Shown here piece after piece: positions 1 through 5,891 of a DNA stretch of 8,197 nucleotides. The stretch covers positions 1-8,197 of the forward strand of contig JAITMU010000116.1 of NCBI GenBank assembly GCA_031277195.1. The letters are read 5' to 3'. This DNA comes from Gallionellaceae bacterium (GTDB taxonomy: Bacteria; Pseudomonadota; Gammaproteobacteria; Burkholderiales; Gallionellaceae). Position numbers and translations under genes: made by a program. The notes under the pieces are model-generated. The model did not search any database. It was not told where the DNA came from and saw only the letters and a list, made by a program, of their open reading frames with translations. The stretch's first letter is position 1, and each line of letters starts with the position of its first letter.

Positions 1-78
1 GTAGTAGTCCTGGGTTTTGTCGCGACCGCAGGCGCACAGCACACAGGTGAGCGCGACGATGAATAGGATTTTGTTCAT
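1..78 (-). CDS. Small lipoprotein, N-terminal part only (possibly EexN-like)
   Basis: Twenty-six codons are visible, reading in frame off the left edge, beginning MNKILFIVALTCVLCACGRD. A Lys at position 3, a hydrophobic stretch (residues 4-15) and a Cys at 17 in the context LCAC look like a lipoprotein signal peptide with a lipobox, so the mature protein would be lipidated at Cys17 and anchored in the envelope. The start is supported by an AGGA Shine-Dalgarno sequence on the minus strand at 91-88, nine bases before the ATG. The visible mature start, CGRDKTQDYY, resembles small entry-exclusion (EexN-type) lipoproteins, where a Cys is soon followed by a DYY-like motif. That family call is a guess from very few residues. 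The gene lies downstream of acs on the same strand, separated by a large inverted repeat, so it probably has separate expression. Confidence 0.6.
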   Translation of the reverse strand, partial: MNKILFIVALTCVLCACGRDKTQDYY

Positions 79-107
79 TTTGTAGCTTCCTAAAAAGTAT
101 TTTCCAT

Positions 108-223
108 CCGTCATTCCCGCGTAGGTTTGGCGGGAATCCAGTGGCTCACCGCCCCGCAAAGCGGGGCTGAAATCAAGAAAAAAAAGACACTGGATTCCCG
201 CCAAACCCACGCGGGAATGACGG
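108..223. repeat. Inverted pair of TCATTCCCGC-type palindromic repeats
   Basis: Two 36-base arms (108-143 and 188-223) are inverted copies with one mismatch (A at 124 against the complement of C at 207). Each arm has its own internal symmetry (ATTCCCGC ... GCGGGAAT). The spacer 144-187 holds a further perfect hairpin, GCCCCGCAAAGCGGGGC at 151-167, and a run of eight A at 178-185. Read on the minus strand, the arm just after the acs stop codon is a hairpin followed about eight bases later by T8, so it could terminate acs transcription. A related single palindrome occurs at 5846-5875. The ATTCCC/GGGAAT core resembles the dispersed repeats known from Neisseria (dRS3) and other proteobacteria. 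I see no clear target-site duplication. Confidence 0.85.
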
Positions 224-230
224 CGTTGCA

Positions 231-2201
231 TTAACGTACCACTTCTTTTAATTGGTCAAGAATCGCAGGATTTTCCAGCGTCGAAACATCCTGCGTAATC
301 TCCTGTCCCTGCGCAATCGCGCGCAACAAGCGGCGCATGATTTTTCCCGAACGGGTCTTCGGCAGATTTTCGCCGAAGCGAATTTCATCCGGCTTGGCAA
401 TCGGCCCCAATTCCTTGCTGACCCACTCGCGCAGTTCGGCGATCAATTTTTTCGCCGCTTCCGCCTCCGCCGGACGCGCGCCTTTCAGCACCACGAACGC
501 CACGATGGATTCGCCCTTGATGTCGTGCGGTCGTCCGACCACTGCGGCTTCGGCCACATGCGTGTGCGCCACCAGCGCCGATTCAATTTCCATCGTGCCG
601 AGCCTGTGGCCGGAAACTTTCAGCACGTCGTCGATGCGACCCATGATCCAGAAATAGCCGTCCTCATCGCGGTGCGCTGAATCGCCCGCCAGATAGTAGC
701 CATGCATCTCCGCAGGGAAATAGCCTTTCTGGAAACGCTCAGGGTTGCCCCAAATCGTGCGCAACTGCGACGGGAACGGTTTTTTGATCACCAAAAAACC
801 ACCGTGCTGATCGTGCACTTCTTCGCCCGCTTCGTTGACGATCGCGGCGTCGATGCCGGGCAGCGGCAGCGTGCAGGAGCCGGGTTTGGCCGGTATCGCG
901 CCCGGCAGTGGCGAGATCATGTGCATGCCGGTTTCGGTCTGCCACCAGGTGTCAACGATGGGGCAGCGTTCTCCACCGACCACTTTGTAATACCAGATCC
1001 ACGCTTCCGGATTGATCGGCTCGCCCACCGATCCCAGCAAGCGCAAACTGGACAGATCGTATTGCTTCGGCAGATCGCCACCCAGTTTGATCAGCGAGCG
1101 AATCGCCGTCGGCGCGGTGTAGAACGTCGTCACTTTGTGATCCTGGATCATCTTCCAGAAACGGCCTGCGTCCGGCCAGGTGGGCACGCCTTCAAACACC
1201 ACTTCCGTCGCGCCCACCGCCAGCGGGCCGTAGGTAACATAAGTATGTCCGGTGACCCAGCCCACGTCGGCGGTGCACCAGAACACATCGGCAGGTTTGT
1301 AATCGAATACCCAGCGCATGCTCATGATCGCGCCCAGCAGATAGCCGCCGCTGGAGTGCTGCACGCCTTTGGGTTTGCCGGTGGAACCGGAGGTGTAAAG
1401 AATGAACAACGGATGCTCGGCGCTCACCCATTCCGGCTCGCACACGGCAGGCTGCCCTGCGATGGCGTCGTGCCACCAGATGTCCCGTCCGTCGTTCCAC
1501 GGCGTCTCGCCGCTCGCGCGCTGATACACGATCACCGTATGCACGCTCTCGCAGTCGCCTGCCGCCAGCGACTCGTCCACCACCGGCTTCAGCGGCATCT
1601 CGCGGCCACCGCGATATTGCGCGTCGGCGGTAATCACCGCGCACGCCTGCGTGTCGATGATGCGCTCATGCAGGCTGCGCGCGGAAAATCCGCCGAACAC
1701 CACCGAATGAATCGCGCCGATGCGCGCGCACGCCTGCATCGCCACCACCGCCTCAATGCTCATCGGCAGATAAATGATGACGCGATCGCCCTTGGCGATT
1801 TTTTTCGCCTTCAACGCATTGGCGAATTGGCAGACGCGGGCGTGCAACTCGCGGTAGGACACCTTCGTCACCGTGCCATCATCCGCCTCGAAAATCAGCG
1901 CGGTCTTGTCCCCCTGCGTGTCCAGATGGCGATCCAGACAATTCCAGGAAACATTCAGCTCCCCGTCTTCAAACCATTTGTAAAACGGCGCATTGGCGTC
2001 ATCCAGCGTGCGCGTGAACGGCTTGCGCCAGGCAATGTTCTCGCGCGCCAGCCGCGCCCAAAAAGCCGCATGGTCGCGCTCGGCTTCGTCCACCAGCGCG
2101 CGATAAGCGTCCATGCCGGACACATTGGCTTGGCGGACAAAATCATCGGCGGGAGGAAAAACGCGTGTTTCGTGCAGGGTGGATTGAATATCGTCAGACA
2201 T
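231..2201 (-). CDS. acs: Acetyl-CoA synthetase (AMP-forming)
   Basis: The cytosolic enzyme makes acetyl-CoA from acetate, ATP and CoA via acetyl-AMP. At 656 residues it is full length (the enteric enzyme is about 652). Visible signatures of the adenylate-forming superfamily are: phosphate-binding loop YTSGSTGKPKG (269-279); V316, T317, V392 and W420, matching the acetate-pocket residues Val310/Thr311/Val386/Trp414 of Salmonella Acs; WWQTETG (419-425); the hinge and C-terminal domain segment GRIDDVLKVSGHR (521-533); and TRSGK with Lys620, the catalytic lysine that is acetylated in the family to switch activity off. The ATG is supported by GAGGA a few bases upstream. Minor departures from the usual text are TETGMHM (often TETGG) and AGDSAHRDEDG (often GDGARRDEDG). 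A strong promoter precedes it. No acetyltransferase or deacetylase gene is visible nearby. A propionyl-CoA synthetase is less likely given the Trp pocket. Confidence 0.97.
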   Translation of the reverse strand: MSDDIQSTLHETRVFPPADDFVRQANVSGMDAYRALVDEAERDHAAFWARLARENIAWRKPFTRTLDDANAPFYKWFEDGELNVSWNCLDRHLDTQGDKTALIFEADDGTVTKVSYRELHARVCQFANALKAKKIAKGDRVIIYLPMSIEAVVAMQACARIGAIHSVVFGGFSARSLHERIIDTQACAVITADAQYRGGREMPLKPVVDESLAAGDCESVHTVIVYQRASGETPWNDGRDIWWHDAIAGQPAVCEPEWVSAEHPLFILYTSGSTGKPKGVQHSSGGYLLGAIMSMRWVFDYKPADVFWCTADVGWVTGHTYVTYGPLAVGATEVVFEGVPTWPDAGRFWKMIQDHKVTTFYTAPTAIRSLIKLGGDLPKQYDLSSLRLLGSVGEPINPEAWIWYYKVVGGERCPIVDTWWQTETGMHMISPLPGAIPAKPGSCTLPLPGIDAAIVNEAGEEVHDQHGGFLVIKKPFPSQLRTIWGNPERFQKGYFPAEMHGYYLAGDSAHRDEDGYFWIMGRIDDVLKVSGHRLGTMEIESALVAHTHVAEAAVVGRPHDIKGESIVAFVVLKGARPAEAEAAKKLIAELREWVSKELGPIAKPDEIRFGENLPKTRSGKIMRRLLRAIAQGQEITQDVSTLENPAILDQLKEVVR

Positions 2202-2241
2202 GGTTTTCCTCGGCAGAAATGTTCACACGGAGAGGCTTGGA

Positions 2242-2270
2242 AATGTAGTTTTTTTCGGAGAGAGCGTCAA
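2242..2270 (-). promoter_or_regulatory. Sigma-70-type promoter of acs
   Basis: On the minus strand TTGACG (2270-2265) and TACATT (2247-2242) are separated by exactly 17 bases, giving 5/6 and 4/6 matches to the -35 and -10 consensus. Transcription would start near 2235, leaving a leader of about 34 bases that contains the GAGGA ribosome binding site of acs. No CRP-type site was recognised by eye. Confidence 0.7.
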
Positions 2271-2307
2271 TGCACAGTTGCGTGAGGCGAATTGAACCAC
2301 AATGATC

Positions 2308-2396
2308 GTAGGCTGGGTTGAGCCTCAGGCGAAACCCAGCAACCCATACCAATGCCGCGCCATGCTGGGTTTCGCCTGTGGCTCAACCCAGCCTAC
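2308..2396. repeat. Inverted pair of GTAGGCTGGGTT-type repeats
   Basis: The arms 2308-2341 and 2363-2396 are 34-base inverted copies with one mismatch, around a 21-base loop. Each arm also has GCTGGGTT and AACCCAGC at its ends, so smaller hairpins can form within each arm. It belongs to a repeat type commonly seen dispersed between genes in proteobacterial genomes. The right arm overlaps the end of rlmB and contains its TAG stop codon (2395-2393). The element lies between the 3' end of rlmB and the acs promoter. There is no T-run beside it, so simple intrinsic termination is not obvious; the RNA hairpin may instead protect the rlmB 3' end. Confidence 0.85.
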
Positions 2397-3130
2397 CGTT
2401 CTACGATGACGGTGCGCCGCGCCTCGTACAAACAAATCCCCGCGCTCACCGACACGTTCAAACTTTCCACCGTGCCGCGCATCGGGATGCTCACCAGTTG
2501 ATCGCATGTTTCGCGCGTCAAGCGGCGCAAGCCTTCGCCTTCAGCGCCCAGCACGATGGCCAGCGCGCCGGTGTGGCGGAAATCGGTCAATGAAGTTTTG
2601 GCTTCGCCGTCAGCGCCGATCACCCAGATGTCGCGCTCTTTCAGTTCGCGCAGCGTGCGGGCAAGGTTGGTTACGGTGATGTACGGCACTGTCGCGCCGC
2701 TGGCGACTTTTTCCACGGTGGCGTTCAAGCCGACCGCGCGGTCTTTCGGCGCGATGACCGCATGAGCGCCAAACGCATCGGCGCAACGCAGACACGCGCC
2801 GAGGTTGTGCGGGTCTTGCACGCCGTCCAGCACCAGCAGCAACGCGGGTTCGGTCAGGGTGTCGAGCACGTCGTCCAGATGGATGACGCGGCGCGTGTTG
2901 TCCACGCGCGCCACGACGCCTTGATGATTGGGATGACCTGCCAGACCATCGAGACGCTTGCCGTCCACCGGCACGACGCGGACGCCGTTGGTTTCGGCGA
3001 GCTTGAGCAAATCGCGCACGCGCGGATCGCGGCGGGCGGTGTCCACATAGAGTTCCAGCACGCTGTCGGCTTGTTGGCGGATGCGTGCGGTGACAGCGTG
3101 GAAGCCACGAATGATACGGGTTTCAGACAT
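2393..3130 (-). CDS. rlmB: 23S rRNA (guanosine-2251-2'-O)-methyltransferase RlmB
   Basis: A SpoU/TrmH (SPOUT) family methyltransferase that uses S-adenosylmethionine to methylate the ribose of G2251 in the 23S rRNA P loop. It has 245 residues, close to the E. coli protein (243). The N-terminal RNA-binding domain spans about 1-80 (IIRGFHAV start, HPNHQGVVARV at 66-76). The catalytic domain carries motif 1 DPHNLGACLR (106-115; Asn109, Arg115), motif 2 VLGAEGEG (193-200; Glu198) and motif 3 SLNVSVSAGI (223-232; Asn225). I chose the ATG at 3130 because MSETRIIRG is the usual start of the family and GGAG lies nine bases upstream; an in-frame ATG five codons earlier (3145) is possible but its GGAG is too close. 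The gene follows rnr, as in enterics, but across a 208-base gap rather than tightly. Its stop codon lies within a repeat arm. Confidence 0.95.
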   Translation of the reverse strand: MSETRIIRGFHAVTARIRQQADSVLELYVDTARRDPRVRDLLKLAETNGVRVVPVDGKRLDGLAGHPNHQGVVARVDNTRRVIHLDDVLDTLTEPALLLVLDGVQDPHNLGACLRCADAFGAHAVIAPKDRAVGLNATVEKVASGATVPYITVTNLARTLRELKERDIWVIGADGEAKTSLTDFRHTGALAIVLGAEGEGLRRLTRETCDQLVSIPMRGTVESLNVSVSAGICLYEARRTVIVER

Positions 3131-3156
3131 GAGCGCGCGCTCCATCCACTCCAGCC

Positions 3157-3192
3157 ATTCCCTCTCCCTCTGGGAGAGGGCTAGGGTGAGGG
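3157..3192. repeat. CCCTCTCCC/GGTGAGGG dispersed repeat, copy A
   Basis: The sequence has a hairpin (CCCTCTCCC, TCT loop, GGGAGAGGG) followed by CTAGGGTGAGGG. It is an inverted copy of the element at 3281-3321 and lies just upstream of rlmB on the minus strand. The same motif is a widely seen intergenic repeat in proteobacteria. Confidence 0.8.
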
Positions 3193-3280
3193 AACGCCGG
3201 CTCCATCACCTCGCACACTGATGAAATTTGTTGCTTTGTGGCGGTAAATTGCAAGCACGGCGGTTTTTTCATCTTTGCTC

Positions 3281-3321
3281 CCCTCACCCTAACCCTCTCC
3301 CCATAAATGGGGAGAGGGAAT
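3281..3321. repeat. CCCTCACCCTAACCCTCTCCC dispersed repeat, copy B
   Basis: Inverted relative to copy A. It contains a perfect ten-base stem, CCCTCTCCCC and GGGGAGAGGG, around a six-base AT-rich loop. It starts about 17 bases after the rnr stop codon, where the transcript would fold into a strong hairpin. No T-run follows on the minus strand, so RNA stabilisation or processing is as likely as termination. Confidence 0.8.
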
Positions 3322-3338
3322 TATTTTGTGGTTTTTCT

Positions 3339-5606
3339 TCATTTGCGCGACTTCCCGCCAGTGCTTTTTTTCTTCCCGCTGGATTTCGGCGTCCCCCACA
3401 CCCCCGCATCCAGATCAGTTGCCTCCTTCTTCGCAACCGGCTCATCCTCCAACTGGAAATCAATCTTCGTGCTTTCCATATCCACCCGCACCACTCTGAC
3501 GCACACGCGGTCGCCGAGGCGGTAGCGTTTGCCGGTGCGTTCGCCTGTCATCTGGTGTCGGGTCGCGTCGAAGTGAAAATAATCCGCGCCCAGTTCGGAG
3601 ACGTGGATCAATCCTTCGATATGCACGTCGTCCAGCGTCACGAACAAGCCAAAGCCGGTGACCGAGGACACGGTGCCGTTGAACACGCTGCCCAGATGGT
3701 CGCGCATGTAAAAACACTTCAGCCAGGCTTCCACGTCGCGCGTGGCTTCGTCGGCGCGGCGTTCGGTTTGCGAGCAATGCTCACCCAGCACATCCCATTT
3801 TTCATGCGGCTTGTACTGCTTGCCTGTCAGCACCGCCTTGATCGCGCGATGCACCAGCAAATCGGGATAGCGGCGAATCGGCGAGGTGAAATGCGTATAG
3901 GCTTCGTAGCCCAGACCGAAATGCCCTTCGTTGTCCGGTGCGTAACGCGCCTGACGCAGCGAGCGCAGCATCACGGTTTGCAACAAGGCCGCATCGGGGC
4001 GGCCTTTGACCTGTTTCAGCAGCTTGGCGTAATCCCCCGCTTCCGGCACATCGCCGCCGCCGAGTTGCAGGCCGAATTCCTTGAAAAATTCGCGCACGGC
4101 TTCGAGTTTTTCCGGCGTGGGACCTTCGTGCACGCGGTAAAGCACGGGCTGTTTGTGGTCGCGCAAAAAAGTCGCCGCGCAGACGTTGGCGGCCAGCATG
4201 CATTCCTCGATCAGCTTGTGCGCGTCGTTGCGAACCACCGGCACGATGCGGTCAATCTTGCCGTCCTCGTTGAAGATCATCTGCGTTTCTATCGTCTCGA
4301 AATCAATCGCGCCGCGCTTTTCCCGCGCGGTCAGCAAGACGCTGAACAAGGCGTGCAGATTTTGTATGTGCGGCAACACGGCGGCGTATTGCCTGGCCTC
4401 CGCGCCATCCGGCTGTTCCAGCATCGCCGCGACCTGGGTGTAGGTCAGGCGCGCATGTGAACGCATCACCGAAGGATAGAAACGGTATTTTTTGATTTCG
4501 CCTTTCGTGCTGATCTGCATGTCGCACACCATGCACAAACGCTCGACATCGGGATTCAGCGAGCACAGGCCGTTGGACAATTCCTCCGGCAACATCGGAA
4601 TCACGCGGCGCGGGAAGTACACCGAGTTGCCGCGATTCAATGCCTCCTTGTCCAGCGCGTCGCCGGGTTTAACGTAGGAACTGACATCAGCAATCGCCAC
4701 CACCAGACGGAATCCCGAACGCGATTTCTCGCAATACACTGCATCGTCGAAATCGCGCGCCGTTTCGCCGTCTATCGTCACCAGCGGCAGCGCGCGCACA
4801 TCCTCGCGTCCGGCGTAATCCTTGGCAGCAACCTTGACGGGAAAATGTTTGGCCTGACGCTCGGCCTCTTTCGGAAACTCGTGCGGCAGATCGTGCTTGC
4901 GCAGCGCGATTTCGATTTCCATGCCGGGATCGGCGTAGTTGCCCAACACCTGCACGATGCGGCCAATCGGCTGGGCGTGCTTGCTCGGCTGCCGCATCAT
5001 TTCCAGAATCACCACCTGCCCCGCCTTCGCCCCGCCCGCTTCGCCCGGCGCAACCAGAATGTCCTGACTGATGCGGCGATTTTCCGCCACCACAAACTGA
5101 ATGCCGTGTTCCTCGTACAAACGCCCGACGATGCGCTGGTTGGCGGATTCCAGCACTTCCACGACTTTGGCCTCGCGCCGCCCGCGCCTGTCCATGCCCG
5201 CGACGCGCACCATCACGGTGTCGCCGTGCAAGACCTTGTGCATTTCCTTCGCCGACAGCGTTAAATCCGCGCTGCCATCATCGGGAATCAGAAAACCGAA
5301 ACCGTCCGGATGTCCCTGCACCTTGCCCTTGATGAGATCGAGCTTGTCCATCTGGCAGATCGCGCCCTTGCGGTTGCGCATGATCTGCCCGTCGCGCTCC
5401 ATCGCGCGCAGGCGGCGGCTGAACAACTCCCGCTCCTGCGGCTGAATCTGCAGCAATTCGCACAAAGCATCTTCGTCCAGCGGCACGCCCTGCTCCGCCA
5501 GCAACTGCAACACATATTCGCGGCTGGGCAAGGGATGGTCATATTGCTCGCGCTCCCGTTCCAGAAACGGATCGAGTTCGCGAATGCTTTTTTTCTTGTT
5601 TTTCAT
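3339..5606 (-). CDS. rnr: Ribonuclease R (3'-5' exoribonuclease)
   Basis: RNase R degrades structured RNA processively from the 3' end and takes part in rRNA and tRNA quality control, trans-translation and mRNA turnover. The 755-residue product has the full RNase II/RNB architecture: an N-terminal winged-helix-like region (about 28-90), cold-shock domains (about 91-240), the RNB nuclease domain (about 268-595) and an S1 domain (about 637-720). A Lys/Ser/Gly-rich tail (726-755) is typical of RNase R rather than RNase II. Catalytic metal ligands are seen in TIDGETARDFDDAV as Asp279, Asp285, Asp287 and Asp288, equivalent to E. coli Asp272/278/280/281. HFTSPIRRYPDLLVHR (572-587) is also diagnostic. 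The ATG at 5606 begins MKNKKKSIRELDPF, normal for the family; an in-frame TTG at 5624 would add six residues. Neither start has a clear Shine-Dalgarno sequence. The start codon overlaps the -35 of the divergent tRNA promoter. rlmB follows downstream. Confidence 0.97.
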   Translation of the reverse strand: MKNKKKSIRELDPFLEREREQYDHPLPSREYVLQLLAEQGVPLDEDALCELLQIQPQERELFSRRLRAMERDGQIMRNRKGAICQMDKLDLIKGKVQGHPDGFGFLIPDDGSADLTLSAKEMHKVLHGDTVMVRVAGMDRRGRREAKVVEVLESANQRIVGRLYEEHGIQFVVAENRRISQDILVAPGEAGGAKAGQVVILEMMRQPSKHAQPIGRIVQVLGNYADPGMEIEIALRKHDLPHEFPKEAERQAKHFPVKVAAKDYAGREDVRALPLVTIDGETARDFDDAVYCEKSRSGFRLVVAIADVSSYVKPGDALDKEALNRGNSVYFPRRVIPMLPEELSNGLCSLNPDVERLCMVCDMQISTKGEIKKYRFYPSVMRSHARLTYTQVAAMLEQPDGAEARQYAAVLPHIQNLHALFSVLLTAREKRGAIDFETIETQMIFNEDGKIDRIVPVVRNDAHKLIEECMLAANVCAATFLRDHKQPVLYRVHEGPTPEKLEAVREFFKEFGLQLGGGDVPEAGDYAKLLKQVKGRPDAALLQTVMLRSLRQARYAPDNEGHFGLGYEAYTHFTSPIRRYPDLLVHRAIKAVLTGKQYKPHEKWDVLGEHCSQTERRADEATRDVEAWLKCFYMRDHLGSVFNGTVSSVTGFGLFVTLDDVHIEGLIHVSELGADYFHFDATRHQMTGERTGKRYRLGDRVCVRVVRVDMESTKIDFQLEDEPVAKKEATDLDAGVWGTPKSSGKKKSTGGKSRK

Positions 5607-5634
5607 TGACACAACATCTTTCAACGATTAAATT
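5606..5634 (+). promoter_or_regulatory. Promoter of tRNA-Leu with GC-rich discriminator
   Basis: A perfect TTGACA (5606-5611) is followed after 17 bases by TAAATT (5629-5634; a TTAAAT shifted by one base is an alternative). Next comes the GC-rich stretch GCGCCC (5637-5642), the kind of discriminator that makes stable-RNA promoters sensitive to ppGpp in proteobacteria. Transcription would start near 5641, about 11 bases before the mature tRNA. The -35 overlaps the first base of the rnr start codon on the other strand. Confidence 0.75.
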
Positions 5635-5651
5635 ACGCGCCCTCAAGCAAA

Positions 5652-5738
5652 GCCCAGATGGCGGAATTGGTAGACGCACCAGGTTCAGGTCCTGGCGGTG
5701 GCAACACTGTGGAGGTTCGAGTCCTCTTCTGGGCACCA
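5652..5738 (+). tRNA. tRNA-Leu, anticodon CAG
   Basis: An 87-base type II tRNA with the CCA end encoded. The acceptor stem GCCCAGA pairs with TCTGGGC (7 bp). The D-arm text GGCGGAATTGGTAGACGC is typical of tRNA-Leu. The anticodon stem CCAGG/CCTGG encloses loop TTCAGGT, with CAG at 5686-5688, reading CUG codons. A long variable arm (CGGTG/CACTG with a GCAA tetraloop) marks the Leu/Ser class. The T-arm is GGAGG-TTCGAGT-CCTCT with one G-T pair. It is a single-gene transcription unit, with promoter before and hairpin terminator after. Known biology: CUG is a major leucine codon in GC-rich proteobacteria, and it is frequent in the genes here. Confidence 0.97.
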
Positions 5739-5748
5739 GTTGAAGCAC

Positions 5749-5777
5749 AAAACCACATGATTTCATGTGGTTTTTTT
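5749..5777 (+). terminator. Rho-independent terminator after tRNA-Leu
   Basis: AAAACCACATGA (5749-5760) and TCATGTGGTTTT (5763-5774) form a perfect stem with a very short loop, probably opening to ATTT, and the T-run continues to 5777. It begins ten bases after the CCA end. In the other direction the stem is followed by only four T, so it may act weakly on PAP2 read-through. Confidence 0.9.
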
Positions 5778-5845
5778 ATTTTCAGCGGGGTGTTTTCCGA
5801 TGCCTGATAACGAACCAAGGGCGGCATCATAACACGGCGGCTATC

Positions 5846-5875
5846 CCGTCATTCCAGCGCAAGCGGGAATGACGG
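5846..5875. repeat. Single TCATTCC/GGAATGA palindrome
   Basis: CCGTCATTCC (5846-5855) and GGAATGACGG (5866-5875) are perfect ten-base arms around a ten-base centre, AGCGCAAGCG. It is the same repeat family as the arms at 108-143 and 188-223, but a solitary unit. It sits 16 bases downstream of the PAP2 stop codon, where it would form a hairpin at the 3' end of that transcript. Confidence 0.8.
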
Positions 5876-5891
5876 AAATCAAAGAGTTGTT

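Noticed and set aside
108..223. CRISPR array or insertion sequence ends
   Set aside because: There are only two inverted arms, no direct repeats with spacers, no transposase frame between them, and no clear target-site duplication.
702..2285. Long open frame on the plus strand (527 codons) opposite acs
   Set aside because: It is antisense to a well-supported acs and reads as Arg/His/Ala-rich text with no recognisable domain, the usual shadow of a GC-rich gene.
3131..3338. Intrinsic terminator between rnr and rlmB
   Set aside because: The repeat hairpins are strong, but no T-run follows on the minus strand at the right distance, so termination is not supported by sequence alone.
3228..4460. 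Plus-strand open frame of 410 codons opposite rnr
   Set aside because: It starts in the intergenic repeat and runs antisense through the RNase R catalytic domain; no family features.
5539..5830. Minus-strand frames of 65-75 codons with text such as RRGLEPP and RTRTSTVLPPPGPEPG
   Set aside because: These are antisense translations of the tRNA-Leu gene, a well-known source of false hypothetical proteins.
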